A stretch of 64,000 bases of DNA from Citrobacter koseri ATCC BAA-895 (GCF_000018045.1 NC_009792.1:620001-684000); one strand, 5' to 3'; positions 25,940 through 35,536 are shown, counted from the stretch's first letter. Numbers and translations: made by a program. Notes: generated by a model from the sequence alone, not told the origin.

Positions 25940-27973
25940 TTATTTCACCTGCTGGCCTGGCTTCGCACCGTCATCCGGGCTTAACAGGAAGATATCTTTC
26001 CCGCCAGGACCGGCAGCCATCACCATCCCTTCAGAGATGCCGAAGCGCATTTTACGCGGGGCCAGGTTGGCGACCATCACCGTATGGCGACCAATCAGCG
26101 CCTGCGGGTCAGGGTACGCGGAACGGATGCCGGAGAAGACGTTGCGCTTTTCGCCGCCCAGATCCAGCGTCAGACGCAGCAGTTTGTCAGAACCCTCAAC
26201 GAACTCAGCGTTTTCAATCAGCGCCACGCGCAGATCGACCTTAGCGAAATCGTCAAAGGTAATGGTTTCCTGAATCGGGTCGTCTGCCAGCGGGCCGGTA
26301 ACTGGCGCCGCCGCCGCTTTCACCTCTTCTTTCGAGGCTTCAACCAGCGCATCGACCTGTTTCATGTCGATGCGGTTATACAGCGCTTTGAAGGCGTTAA
26401 CCTTGTGGCCCAGCAGCGGTTGTGCGATTGCATCCCAGCTCAGCTCGGTGTTCAGGAACGCTTCCACACGTTCGCTCAGCGTTGGCAGAACCGGCTTCAG
26501 GTACGTCATCAGCACGCGGAACAGGTTGATGCCCATCGAGCAGATCGCTTGCAGGTCGGCATCGCGGCCTTCCTGTTTCGCGACAACCCACGGCGCCTGT
26601 TCATCAACATAGCGGTTAGCCATGTCCGCCAGCGCCATAATTTCACGGATCGCTTTACCGAATTCGCGGCTTTCCCACGCTTCGCCGATGACCGCTGCTG
26701 CGTCGGTGAAGGTTTTGTACAGCGCGGGATCGGCCAGTTCAGCAGCCAGTACGCCATCGAAACGCTTGTTGATAAAGCCCGCATTACGGGAAGCCAGGTT
26801 GACGACCTTGTTGACGATATCCGCGTTGACGCGCTGCACGAAGTCTTCCAGATTCAGGTCGATGTCATCGATGCGGGAAGAGAGCTTCGCCGTGTAGTAA
26901 TAGCGCAGGCTGTCGGCGTCAAAATGGTTCAGCCAGGTGCTGGCCTTAATAAAGGTGCCGCGCGATTTAGACATCTTCGCGCCGTTCACCGTTACATAGC
27001 CGTGAACGAACAGGTTGGTCGGTTTGCGGAAACCGCTGCCTTCCAGCATGGCTGGCCAGAACAGGCTGTGGAAGTAGACGATATCTTTACCGATGAAATG
27101 GTACAGCTCGGCGTCAGAATCTTTCTTCCAGTAGTCGTCAAAGCTGGTCAGATCGCCGCGCTTGTTGCACAGATTCTTGAATGAACCCATGTAGCCGATC
27201 GGCGCATCCAGCCAGACGTAGAAAAATTTGCCCGGCGCATTCGGGATTTCAAAACCGAAGTATGGCGCGTCACGGGAGATATCCCACTGTTGCAGGCCGG
27301 ATTCAAACCACTCCTGCATTTTGTTCGCCACCTGCTCCTGCAACGCGCCGCTGCGGGTCCACGCCTGCAACATTTCGCTGAAAGAGGGCAGGTCAAAGAA
27401 GAAGTGCTCAGAGTCGCGCATCACCGGCGTAGCGCCGGAAACCACGGATTTCGGCTCGATAAGCTCGGTCGGGCTATAGGTCGCGCCGCACACTTCGCAG
27501 TTATCGCCGTACTGATCTGGAGACTTACATTTCGGGCAGGTGCCTTTTACAAAACGATCCGGCAGGAACATGCCTTTTTCTGGATCGTAGAGCTGAGAGA
27601 TGGTGCGGTTCTTAATGAAACCGTTCTCTTTCAGGCGGGTGTAAATCAGCTCGGACAGCTCGCGGTTCTCTTCGCTGTGCGTTGAGTGGTAGTTGTCATA
27701 GCTGATGTTAAAGCCTGCGAAATCAGTCTGATGCTCCTGACTCATTTCACCAATCATCTGCTCTGGCGTAATCCCCAACTGCTGTGCTTTCAGCATGATA
27801 GGGGTGCCGTGTGCGTCGTCCGCGCAGATGAAGTTGACCTGGTGGCCGCGCATTCGCTGGTAACGGACCCAGACATCAGCCTGGATGTGCTCCAGCATAT
27901 GGCCGAGGTGGATGGAGCCGTTGGCGTACGGCAGCGCGCACGTTACCAGAATTTTCTTCGCGACTTGAGTCAT
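25940..27973 (-). CDS. metG: Methionyl-tRNA synthetase
   Basis: A 677-residue class I synthetase charging tRNA-Met. HIGH motif His22-Leu-Gly-His25 (YANGSIHLGHMLEH), zinc-binding knuckles CPKC and CEVC at about 145-165, KMSKS near residue 335 (GAKMSKSRGT), an anticodon-binding domain, and the C-terminal tRNA-binding domain at about 575-677 (DFAKVDLRVALIENAE) used for dimerisation. The start MTQVAKKILVTCALPYANG is chosen over a frame 27 codons longer. Divergent from mrp. Confidence 0.98.
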   Translation of the reverse strand: MTQVAKKILVTCALPYANGSIHLGHMLEHIQADVWVRYQRMRGHQVNFICADDAHGTPIMLKAQQLGITPEQMIGEMSQEHQTDFAGFNISYDNYHSTHSEENRELSELIYTRLKENGFIKNRTISQLYDPEKGMFLPDRFVKGTCPKCKSPDQYGDNCEVCGATYSPTELIEPKSVVSGATPVMRDSEHFFFDLPSFSEMLQAWTRSGALQEQVANKMQEWFESGLQQWDISRDAPYFGFEIPNAPGKFFYVWLDAPIGYMGSFKNLCNKRGDLTSFDDYWKKDSDAELYHFIGKDIVYFHSLFWPAMLEGSGFRKPTNLFVHGYVTVNGAKMSKSRGTFIKASTWLNHFDADSLRYYYTAKLSSRIDDIDLNLEDFVQRVNADIVNKVVNLASRNAGFINKRFDGVLAAELADPALYKTFTDAAAVIGEAWESREFGKAIREIMALADMANRYVDEQAPWVVAKQEGRDADLQAICSMGINLFRVLMTYLKPVLPTLSERVEAFLNTELSWDAIAQPLLGHKVNAFKALYNRIDMKQVDALVEASKEEVKAAAAPVTGPLADDPIQETITFDDFAKVDLRVALIENAEFVEGSDKLLRLTLDLGGEKRNVFSGIRSAYPDPQALIGRHTVMVANLAPRKMRFGISEGMVMAAGPGGKDIFLLSPDDGAKPGQQVK

Positions 27974-28138
27974 AGTAGGTATTACTTCTTCTCTAGTAAA
28001 AGGGGGTTCTGATGTTACCTGAAAGGGAATAACTACGCCAAGTGATAAGGGCATTAATCCATAAATGAATAATTATTACCGCAGGAGTAAACTAGAAAGT
28101 TACAATTGTACTTTTCATAACGATAAAAAGGAGTCGGG

Positions 28139-29248
28139 ATGAACGCACAATCCCAGGCTAAATCACCAGAGACCCTGCGCGCGATGGTCGCCGGGACGCT
28201 GGCGAATTTTCAGCACCCAACCCTGAAGCATAACCTGACGACGTTGAAAGCGTTGCACCATGTCGCTTGGCTGGATGACACGCTGCACGTTGAGCTGGTC
28301 ATGCCGTTTGTCTGGCACAGCGCGTTTGAGGTGTTAAAAGAGCAATGCAGCGCCGATTTACTGCGGATTACGGGCGCGAAAGCCATTGACTGGAAGCTGT
28401 CGCATAACATCGCGACGCTGAAGCGCGTTAAAAATCAGCCAGGCATTAACGGCGTGAAGAACATTATCGCCGTCAGTTCCGGTAAAGGCGGCGTGGGAAA
28501 ATCGTCTACCGCTGTTAACCTGGCGTTAGCGCTGGCGGCGGAAGGGGCGAAAGTCGGTATTCTGGATGCTGATATCTACGGCCCGTCTATCCCGACCATG
28601 CTGGGGGCTGAGAATCAGCGTCCAACTTCGCCGGACGGCACCCATATGGCGCCGATTATGTCTCACGGTCTGGCGACCAACTCCATCGGTTATCTGGTGA
28701 CGGATGACAATGCGATGGTATGGCGCGGCCCGATGGCCAGCAAAGCGCTGATGCAGATGTTGCAGGAAACGTTGTGGCCGGATCTGGATTACCTGGTACT
28801 GGATATGCCGCCGGGAACCGGTGACATTCAATTGACGTTGGCGCAGAACATTCCGGTGACAGGCGCGGTTGTCGTTACCACGCCGCAGGACATCGCGCTT
28901 ATTGACGCCAAAAAAGGCATTGTGATGTTCGAGAAGGTCGAAGTACCGGTGCTCGGGATTGTTGAAAACATGAGTATGCATATCTGTAGCAACTGCGGTC
29001 ACCATGAGCCAATTTTTGGCACCGGCGGCGCACAGAAACTGGCCGAGCAGTACCGTACTCAACTGCTGGGGCAGATGCCGTTGCATATCAGCCTGCGTGA
29101 AGATCTCGATCGCGGAACGCCGACGGTAATCAGCCGTCCCGACAGTGAGTTTACCGCGATATACCGCGAGCTGGCAGGGCGCGTTGCGGCGCAACTGTAC
29201 TGGCAGGGTGAGGTTATTCCCGGAGAAATAGCTTTCCGCGCGGTTTAA
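28139..29248 (+). CDS. mrp: Fe-S cluster carrier ATPase Mrp/ApbC
   Basis: A 369-residue P-loop ATPase that binds and transfers [4Fe-4S] clusters. N-terminal MIP18/DUF59 domain (about 10-95), Walker A GKGGVGKS at 115-122, Walker B region DYLVLDMPPGTGD, and the cluster-binding CxxC in MHICSNCGHHEP near residue 283. Known in Salmonella as apbC through its thiamine-related phenotypes. Length equals the E. coli protein. Divergent from metG. Confidence 0.97.
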   Translation: MNAQSQAKSPETLRAMVAGTLANFQHPTLKHNLTTLKALHHVAWLDDTLHVELVMPFVWHSAFEVLKEQCSADLLRITGAKAIDWKLSHNIATLKRVKNQPGINGVKNIIAVSSGKGGVGKSSTAVNLALALAAEGAKVGILDADIYGPSIPTMLGAENQRPTSPDGTHMAPIMSHGLATNSIGYLVTDDNAMVWRGPMASKALMQMLQETLWPDLDYLVLDMPPGTGDIQLTLAQNIPVTGAVVVTTPQDIALIDAKKGIVMFEKVEVPVLGIVENMSMHICSNCGHHEPIFGTGGAQKLAEQYRTQLLGQMPLHISLREDLDRGTPTVISRPDSEFTAIYRELAGRVAAQLYWQGEVIPGEIAFRAV

Positions 29249-29275
29249 TTTCGCCTGAACCGTCAGGATGACTGC

Positions 29276-29312
29276 TATTCACCGCATCAGAAATATATTG
29301 ATGCGGTGAATA
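29276..29312. terminator. Long hairpin downstream of mrp
   Basis: A 14-bp perfect stem (TATTCACCGCATCA / TGATGCGGTGAATA) around a 9-base AT loop, 28 bp after mrp. No U-run follows, so it may terminate weakly or protect the 3' end. The following DNA to 29522 is strongly AT-rich and holds the presumed yehE promoter. Confidence 0.6.
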
Positions 29313-29522
29313 TATTAATGAAATAATCATCACACTATTATTTATTTTCCCTTCATTATTTGGGCGCTTTTCTTAAAAAATCGCCAAATACATCATTTGA
29401 ATTGATCATAGCTATCTTATTAATTTATTATCTCGATTGGTCTTACAATGAACCAGCGAGCATAATTTCCCGTGAAGATAAACTGTGCTGTGCTCTCTTT
29501 TACGACAGGATTAACGCTAAAC

Positions 29523-29804
29523 ATGAAGAATCCTTTGCTGATGGGAATTATAGTTCTGGCTTATGGAATGAGTTCTCCTGTTTTTGCTTCTGATACCGCG
29601 ACGCTCACGATTAGCGGAAGCGTCACGACCCCAACCTGTCACGCTGACGTTGTGGATACTCAGTTGCAACAGCGTTGCGGTAATAACACCTATCTGGCAA
29701 ACGCAGGAGAAACGGCTTCAATGCCGGTCAGAGGCGTTGTAACGGAAGTTATCACTCTGCCTGGAGGCTCTGCTCGCCAGATAGTCTTAAACCGCTACGA
29801 CTAA
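29523..29804 (+). CDS. yehE: DUF2574 secreted protein YehE
   Basis: A 93-residue exported protein of unknown function. Signal peptide 1 to about 22 (SSPVFAS); the mature part has two Cys (PTCHAD, QRCGNN), probably disulphide-bonded, and ends RQIVLNRYD as in E. coli YehE. I chose MKNPLLMGIIVLAYG, which gives 93 residues and a proper signal peptide. In both genomes it borders the fimbrial operon. Its THPTC-like beginning (LTISGSVTTPTCHAD) resembles a fimbrial subunit N-terminus, which may hint at a degenerate pilin relative. Confidence 0.85.
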   Translation: MKNPLLMGIIVLAYGMSSPVFASDTATLTISGSVTTPTCHADVVDTQLQQRCGNNTYLANAGETASMPVRGVVTEVITLPGGSARQIVLNRYD

Positions 29805-29821
29805 AATAACGTGAATACGAG

Positions 29822-29860
29822 AAAGTCCACATTATTTTCATGAATGATGTGGGCTTTTTT
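29822..29860 (+). terminator. Terminator after yehE
   Basis: Imperfect stem (GTCCACATTATT / AATGATGTGGGC, two wobble pairs), flanked by AAA and followed by TTTTTT. Separates yehE from stcA. Confidence 0.88.
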
Positions 29861-30082
29861 ATTTATATTTTGAATGTATTTAATGATAAATCACGATTAT
29901 TAATAAATTCTAAAAATGATAATTAGTACAACTTATTTGTTGTAATTATATTGCATTCTGTAAATTGTTTTAAATCAACAAAACAACACGTTTACATTGC
30001 GATAACGTTTTGTGTGTGCGAATTTAGTTTCAAGAGTTAATCCCTCTTAACAAATAGAAATTCATTTATTAAGGAAGATACT

Positions 30083-30616
30083 ATGAAACGTTCAATTATT
30101 GCTGCCTCCGTATTGTCTGCTATTTTTATGAGTGCCGGGGTTTTTGCGGCGGATGCAGATTATGGTGAACTGATTATTACGGGTAAAGTTGTTGGCACAA
30201 CATGTAAATTTGTTGGTGATGCAACTGCAAAGATTGATATGAACCAGGTGGGGGTGGACCGTTTAAATATACTGAATGCTGGCGGCGTTTATGATGGATA
30301 TTCTAACTCCACTATCACGCCGTTGAAAGTTGAGTGTACGGGTGATAATGCACCTCGTATTACCTTCTCCCGTTCACAGTTTGATAGTTCACATACCTCT
30401 GTTACACGAAATACTGCATCAAACAATGGCGCTGGTTTCTCTGTCTATTATGACGGGACTAAGGTTAATGCAGATAATGGTATTTCCCTGGATAAAAGTG
30501 ATGATGGGAAATATGAGCTTAGCTTCTCAGCGCGTTATGCTAATCTGGCTGGACAAAATAATGTAACTGCGGGTGAGGTGAGTTCCTCTTTGACGCTGAC
30601 GGTAGTAACTGATTAA
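30083..30616 (+). CDS. stcA: Stc major fimbrial subunit
   Basis: A 177-residue chaperone-usher pilin. Signal peptide 1-22 (SAGVFA). The mature protein begins ADADYGELIITGKVVGTTCKF with the paired Cys (TTCKF and VECTG) of the pilin fold, and ends SLTLTVVTD. AAGGAAG precedes the ATG. The 220 bp upstream are very AT-rich (likely H-NS target, inference) and contain no inverted repeats of the fim-switch kind that I can see. First gene of stcABCD; corresponds to yehD of E. coli. Confidence 0.9.
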   Translation: MKRSIIAASVLSAIFMSAGVFAADADYGELIITGKVVGTTCKFVGDATAKIDMNQVGVDRLNILNAGGVYDGYSNSTITPLKVECTGDNAPRITFSRSQFDSSHTSVTRNTASNNGAGFSVYYDGTKVNADNGISLDKSDDGKYELSFSARYANLAGQNNVTAGEVSSSLTLTVVTD

Positions 30617-30629
30617 CACACCCTTTTAG

Positions 30630-30660
30630 TCGGCGGCGTTTTGTCGCCGCCGATTTCTCT
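30630..30660 (+). terminator. Attenuating hairpin between stcA and stcB
   Basis: A 9-bp perfect GC stem TCGGCGGCG / CGCCGCCGA with a 6-base loop and TTTCTCT after it, right behind the pilin gene. Such hairpins commonly lower expression of chaperone and usher relative to the abundant pilin. Confidence 0.8.
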
Positions 30661-30680
30661 GATAATAAGGTGAGTTAACC

Positions 30681-31361
30681 ATGAGAAAGATAATGGCATT
30701 ATTGTTGGCTGGTGCTGTAATGCCTGCGTGGGCAGGTATTTATATTTACGGCACACGGATTATTTATCCAGCCCAGAAAAAAGAAATTACTGTACAGTTA
30801 ATGAATGAAGGTACGCGTAGCGCGTTGGTGCAGTCATGGATTGATGACGGCGACACCAGTTTGCCGCCTGAAAAAATTCAGGTGCCATTTGTTCTGTCAC
30901 CGCCAGTCGCCCGAGTGATTGCGGGTTCTGGCCAACAACTGAAGATTAAATTACTTGAGAATAGATTGCCGGGTGATCGTGAAAGTCTGTTCTTTCTCAA
31001 TGTGTTGGATATCCCGCCAAATTCAGCAGAAACGGAAGGGAAAAATGTAATCAAATTTGCGATGCAAAACCGTGTGAAGTTTATCTACCGTCCACAAGGA
31101 ATTTCTTCTGTAGATAAAAATAGCTTTTCTCGTCTGCGGATTAGTAAATCATACAACGGCATAAATATCAAAAATAATTCAGCAAACTGGATTACCATCC
31201 CTGAAATTGTTGGAAAAACCAAAATTAATAAAGAAACTTATGTGCTTGCACCCTGGTCAGATAAATTAGTAAGCACTTCTGTTGGCGTTAATCATTATAC
31301 TGTCACACTTATTGATGATCATGGTAATTATTTGAGTGAGAAAGTAAAAACGGATAGATAG
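30681..31361 (+). CDS. stcB: Stc periplasmic fimbrial chaperone
   Basis: A 226-residue PapD-like chaperone that folds and delivers pilins. Signal peptide 1 to about 18 (MPAWAG). The N-terminal Ig domain includes GTRIIYPAQKKEITVQLMNEGTRSALVQSWID and the FFLNVLDIPP strand of the G1/F1 region; the C-terminal domain follows at about 140-226. GATAAGGTGAG lies before the ATG. Between pilin and usher, the classic order. Counterpart of E. coli yehC. Confidence 0.92.
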   Translation: MRKIMALLLAGAVMPAWAGIYIYGTRIIYPAQKKEITVQLMNEGTRSALVQSWIDDGDTSLPPEKIQVPFVLSPPVARVIAGSGQQLKIKLLENRLPGDRESLFFLNVLDIPPNSAETEGKNVIKFAMQNRVKFIYRPQGISSVDKNSFSRLRISKSYNGINIKNNSANWITIPEIVGKTKINKETYVLAPWSDKLVSTSVGVNHYTVTLIDDHGNYLSEKVKTDR

Positions 31362-31375
31362 CCCAAGGATTGGTT

Positions 31376-33862
31376 ATGTTAAAGATAAACTCCATTACGT
31401 TAGCGATCCTTTCTGTGCTGGTGATATCCCCGGTATGGGGAGAAACCGAAACATTTGACACACACTTTATGTTTGGCGGATTAAAAGGTGAAAAGGTTTC
31501 CCGTTATCAGATCGACGGAGATAAACCGATGCCGGGTCTTTATGATATGGATGTTTATCTTAACAATCAGTGGCGTGGCCGTTACGAATTAAATATCCAG
31601 GATGATCCTGATGATACTTGCTTGTCTATAGCTCAGTTGCATCAGATTGGTATTAAGTCCGATGGTCTTCAAGTGGATAAGAAAGTTGATTGTGTATCGC
31701 TACGAGCCGCAGTTCAGGGGGGGAATATTAGCTATGATATCAGTCAGTTTGCTCTAAATTTGACGGTGCCTCATGCCTACGTGAATGAATACGAGCCGGG
31801 TTATATGTTACCTGAAACCTGGGATCGGGGCATTAATGCTCTATACATGTCTTATTATGCCAGTCAGTATTACAGTAATTATAAAAGTGGTGGTAATGAT
31901 GAAAGCAGCTACGTAAGTCTGAACAGTGGGCTAAATCTGTTTGGCTGGCAGTTACATTCGAATGCAAACTTCACGAAAAGTAATGATGCCAGCGGAGAAT
32001 GGAAAAATAATACATTGTATATGGAACGTGGCATCCCTGAAATATTAGGAACGCTACGTGCCGGGGATATGTATACCGGAACCGATCTGTTTGACTCTGT
32101 ACGTTTCACCGGGATACGTATCTGGCGCGATATGCAAATGCTGCCCAATTCGAAACAAAACTTTACACCCATTGTTCGTGGTATTGCACAAAGTCATGCT
32201 TTAGTAACCATTGAACAGAATGGCTTTATTGTCTATCAAAAAGAGGTTCCGCCTGGCCCATTTGCGATTGCCGATCTACAGCTTGCTGGAGGTGGTGCCG
32301 ATTTGGATGTCAGTGTAAAAGAAGCTGATGGTTCAGTTTCCCATTATCTTGTGCCTTATTCATCTGTACCTAATATGCTACAGTCTGGCGTATCAAAATA
32401 CGATATTGCGGCAGGGCGTAGCCATATAGAAGGCGCGACAAAGCAGACGGATTTTTTGCAAGCCAATTATCAGTATGGATTAAATAATCTACTGACATTA
32501 TATGGTGGCACTATGCTGTCCGACCATTACCAGGCCTTTACATTAGGCACTGGGTGGAATACACACATTGGTGCTGTTTCTGTGGATGCCACTCAGTCTC
32601 ATAGTAAACAGGATAATGGTGATGTTTTTAATGGTCAAAGTTATCAGATAGCGTGGAATAAATATGTTTCACAAACAGGTACGCAGTTTGCGTTAGCAGC
32701 CTATCGTTATTCTTCACGTGATTACCGTTCATTTAATGATCATGTCTGGGCGAATAATAAAAACAGCTATCATCGGGATAACAATGATGTGTATGACATC
32801 ACTGATTATTACCAAAATGATTTTGGTCGTAAGAATAGTTTTTCTGTCAATATAAACCAGGGGTTACCAGAGGGATGGGGGAACCTGGCACTGAGCGGAT
32901 TATGGCGTGATTATTGGGGACGCAATGGCAGCGGAAAGGATTATCAGTTGAGTTATTCTAATGACTGGCGGCGTATTAGTTATACCTTGTCTGCGAGTCA
33001 GAGTTATGATGAGGATAATCGGGAGGATAAGCGTCTTAATATTTATATTTCCATCCCATTCTCCTGGGGCGATGGCGTCACGGCAACGGAACGCGATCTC
33101 TTTGTTTCAAACTCAACGACGTTTGATAACGAAGGCTATCAGTCGAATAATACCAGCCTAAGCGGCATTGCGGGTGGTCGAGATCAATTTAGCTATGGCG
33201 CGAATCTTGCGCATCAGCGGCAAAATAATGAAACAAGCGCAGGTGGAAACCTGACGTGGCGAGCGCCGGTTGCGACGGTAGGCGCCAGCTATAGCCAGTC
33301 TAATAAATACCGGCAGGCTGGTGGGAATATCCAGGGGGGAATTGTCGCCTGGTCTGATGGCATACATTTAACCAACCGCCTCTCAGATACACTTGCCATT
33401 ATTAAAGCGCCTGGGTTAGAAGGGGCAGCAGTGCAAGGTCACCGTTATCTGACCACGGACAAGAATGGGTATGCCATATATGACAGTCTGACGCCATATC
33501 GTGAAAACTTTTTAACGTTGGATCTTTCCCATACCTACAGTGATGTCGAACTACGCGGTAATCGTAAGGGGATTGTGCCTTATCGTGGTGCGGTTGTGTT
33601 AGCTGAGTTTGAAACCGACAGGCGCAAGCCCTGGTATTTTCTGGCGCGACGTCCAGATGGTTCTCCATTAACCTTCGGTTATGAAGTAGAAGATCATTCC
33701 GGGAAAAATGTTGGCTTAGTTGGGCAAGGAAGTCGCCTTTTTATCCGTACAGATAATGTTCCTGCCTCTTTGAAAGTCGCGACAAACAAGCAGCAAGGAT
33801 TGTTTTGCATTATTACTTTTGATGGCGTAATTGATGAGAATAAGACCTATATTTGCCGATGA
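31376..33862 (+). CDS. stcC: Stc outer membrane usher
   Basis: An 828-residue FimD-family usher. Signal peptide 1 to about 23 (SPVWGE), N-terminal periplasmic domain (about 25-145, FDTHFMFGG...), a 24-strand beta barrel with plug (about 150-660), and C-terminal domains ending in a Cys pair region (GLFCIITFDG...TYICR). AAGGA is spaced correctly for the ATG at 31376; the earlier TTG at 31370 is too close. 14 bp after stcB. Counterpart of E. coli yehB. Confidence 0.93.
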   Translation: MLKINSITLAILSVLVISPVWGETETFDTHFMFGGLKGEKVSRYQIDGDKPMPGLYDMDVYLNNQWRGRYELNIQDDPDDTCLSIAQLHQIGIKSDGLQVDKKVDCVSLRAAVQGGNISYDISQFALNLTVPHAYVNEYEPGYMLPETWDRGINALYMSYYASQYYSNYKSGGNDESSYVSLNSGLNLFGWQLHSNANFTKSNDASGEWKNNTLYMERGIPEILGTLRAGDMYTGTDLFDSVRFTGIRIWRDMQMLPNSKQNFTPIVRGIAQSHALVTIEQNGFIVYQKEVPPGPFAIADLQLAGGGADLDVSVKEADGSVSHYLVPYSSVPNMLQSGVSKYDIAAGRSHIEGATKQTDFLQANYQYGLNNLLTLYGGTMLSDHYQAFTLGTGWNTHIGAVSVDATQSHSKQDNGDVFNGQSYQIAWNKYVSQTGTQFALAAYRYSSRDYRSFNDHVWANNKNSYHRDNNDVYDITDYYQNDFGRKNSFSVNINQGLPEGWGNLALSGLWRDYWGRNGSGKDYQLSYSNDWRRISYTLSASQSYDEDNREDKRLNIYISIPFSWGDGVTATERDLFVSNSTTFDNEGYQSNNTSLSGIAGGRDQFSYGANLAHQRQNNETSAGGNLTWRAPVATVGASYSQSNKYRQAGGNIQGGIVAWSDGIHLTNRLSDTLAIIKAPGLEGAAVQGHRYLTTDKNGYAIYDSLTPYRENFLTLDLSHTYSDVELRGNRKGIVPYRGAVVLAEFETDRRKPWYFLARRPDGSPLTFGYEVEDHSGKNVGLVGQGSRLFIRTDNVPASLKVATNKQQGLFCIITFDGVIDENKTYICR

Positions 33863-33874
33863 AAAGGACTTGCT

Positions 33875-34855
33875 ATGAATAAGTATTGGTTAATATTATT
33901 ACTGTTATTCCCTGTCTTATCACAGGCTAAATGTTCACTAGGGAATAACACAACCGCACAACAATCTATTGAAATAGATATGACATCAGGTGCTGCGGTG
34001 ATTCCTGTCAAAACTAATTTACATGATACGTTTACCTGTAATGCGTCAAGCGACAAGATGTATTATGCGACGCCTTTACAAAATTATATCGTTGAGTTTA
34101 AAGGAACAGGGTCGCAGAAATCCATTTTTATGCAATTAAAGCTGACGGGAAATGGGTTTCCCATTACGATTGGTAACCAGGAGACTACAACAGATAATGT
34201 GATCAATACGAAGTCGTTTACGCTTGAAGCGAACTATATAAAGTCTGGAACTGCGGATTTAACCGTTTCAGGTAATAGCATTAACTTAAACCGTCCTGCT
34301 ATCAGCATTCTTACTGATAATACCTGTAATAATAATCTTTTCTCATGGATTCTTTGTTGGATAACGGGAAAGCTAAACAGTAATGTTTCTTATTCACAAA
34401 ACATTATTTTTACAGTAAAACATAAACCTACGACCTGCCATTTTTCACAGAATCAATATGTTATTGCGATGCCAGAAACAACATTAAATGAGATAATAAC
34501 TGGAAATAATACGAAAACAGGAACCACGAATCTGATTTTAAACTGTGATAGCGTATATAATGTTACGACTAATCCAGTGAGTTTCAACGTTTCTCATGGT
34601 GACTGGAATGAAAACGGCACGATACTTAAAAATACGCTGACGGAGGGTGCAAAAGGTGTGGGGTTTCAGATATACAGTGGCTCAGGTACTACGCCTTTAA
34701 TGCAGGGTGATATACTAAGAACAATGGTAAAAATGACCAGTATTGAGGATAAGTATACTATCCCGATCACCGCAAAATATGTCAGAGTCAGCAACGAACC
34801 ATTACGACCTGGAAATTTGCAAAGCAAAGTAATATTTGCTGTTTCATATGATTAA
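33875..34855 (+). CDS. stcD: Stc fimbrial tip adhesin/minor subunit
   Basis: A 326-residue exported protein, signal peptide 1 to about 18 (LSQAKCS). It looks like a two-domain tip adhesin: an N-terminal receptor-binding half (about 20-180) and a C-terminal pilin-like half (about 185-326) opening PTTCHFSQNQYVI and closing KVIFAVSYD. The receptor is unknown. Last gene of stcABCD, 12 bp after stcC. Counterpart of E. coli yehA, though the N-terminal half is expected to be the divergent part. Confidence 0.85.
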   Translation: MNKYWLILLLLFPVLSQAKCSLGNNTTAQQSIEIDMTSGAAVIPVKTNLHDTFTCNASSDKMYYATPLQNYIVEFKGTGSQKSIFMQLKLTGNGFPITIGNQETTTDNVINTKSFTLEANYIKSGTADLTVSGNSINLNRPAISILTDNTCNNNLFSWILCWITGKLNSNVSYSQNIIFTVKHKPTTCHFSQNQYVIAMPETTLNEIITGNNTKTGTTNLILNCDSVYNVTTNPVSFNVSHGDWNENGTILKNTLTEGAKGVGFQIYSGSGTTPLMQGDILRTMVKMTSIEDKYTIPITAKYVRVSNEPLRPGNLQSKVIFAVSYD

Positions 34856-34867
34856 GTCATTTCTCTG

Positions 34868-34903
34868 AAAACGCGTCCTTTTCTGAATGAAAGGACGTGT
34901 TTT
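34868..34903. terminator. Bidirectional terminator between stcD and rcnB
   Basis: Stem AAAACGCGTCCTTT / AAAGGACGTGTTTT with an 8-base loop; A and T tracts on either side let it serve both convergent genes. Confidence 0.9.
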
Positions 34904-34928
34904 GTCTGTTGTTTTTACAGTAAAGCAT

Positions 34929-35249
34929 TTACCGATGATAAAAAATCTCGCCGTCGTAGGCTTTGATAATTTTGCCGTCGGTGTCGTTAATCAGTACATA
35001 AGCGCCGCCCATATAGGTCCAGTGGGTTCCTGCGTCGGGCGCTGGCAGATTGCGTTGCTTCCATTGCTTAATATTGTACTCGTCGGTGCGGTACAGCTCA
35101 GGAACGGTATCACCAGGTTTGAAATGGGTAAAGTCGGCAACAAAGCTGCTCAATTCGTACTGATCAATCCCCGTTGCGGCGGGTGCGGCCCAGACTGCGC
35201 TGGTTGCCAGCAGCAGTGCGCCCATTAAAAATTTATTCTTCATACCCAT
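34929..35249 (-). CDS. rcnB: Periplasmic nickel/cobalt homeostasis protein RcnB
   Basis: A 106-residue periplasmic protein needed for normal Ni/Co homeostasis in E. coli. Signal peptide 1 to about 22 (SAVWAAP). The mature part, ELSSFVADFTHFKPGDTVPELYRT ... NLPAPDAGTHWTYMGGAYVLI, is almost identical to E. coli RcnB as I recall it, with a short deletion after the signal peptide. GGAG is 5 bases before the ATG of MGMKNKF. In E. coli rcnR and rcnA precede it; here the next gene is thiM and no rcnR-type operator is apparent. Confidence 0.93.
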   Translation of the reverse strand: MGMKNKFLMGALLLATSAVWAAPAATGIDQYELSSFVADFTHFKPGDTVPELYRTDEYNIKQWKQRNLPAPDAGTHWTYMGGAYVLINDTDGKIIKAYDGEIFYHR

Positions 35250-35536
35250 AAACTCTCCACGTATTCGGGTCATAAAAATCAGTCGTGTATCATTCTCACT
35301 GTGTAGCAAGTCTGACAAGAACTATTTTGTTATCACGCCAATAATTTCGTAAAAAGTGTAAACGAAAGCGCGCGCAAGCAACACATGCCGTAGGCAGTTC
35401 ACATCACGAATGACGGTTTTGGGAACTATCTGACCTGAGCTGGAGCCAGCGATATCGGCATTTCGCTGATTTACATCTCCTGACGCACCCAGTATCCTGT
35501 TGGTGAAACATGCATAATAAATGCTTCGGTTTCAAC

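Noticed and set aside
26084..27184. 366-codon open frame on the plus strand
   Set aside because: It is entirely antisense to metG, whose catalytic motifs are intact on the minus strand; the translation shows Arg/Gln/Val-rich composition typical of a shadow frame.
29861..30082. Phase-variable invertible promoter upstream of stcA
   Set aside because: I looked for paired inverted repeats or GATC clusters with Lrp-type spacing and found only AT-rich DNA; no adjacent recombinase gene exists.
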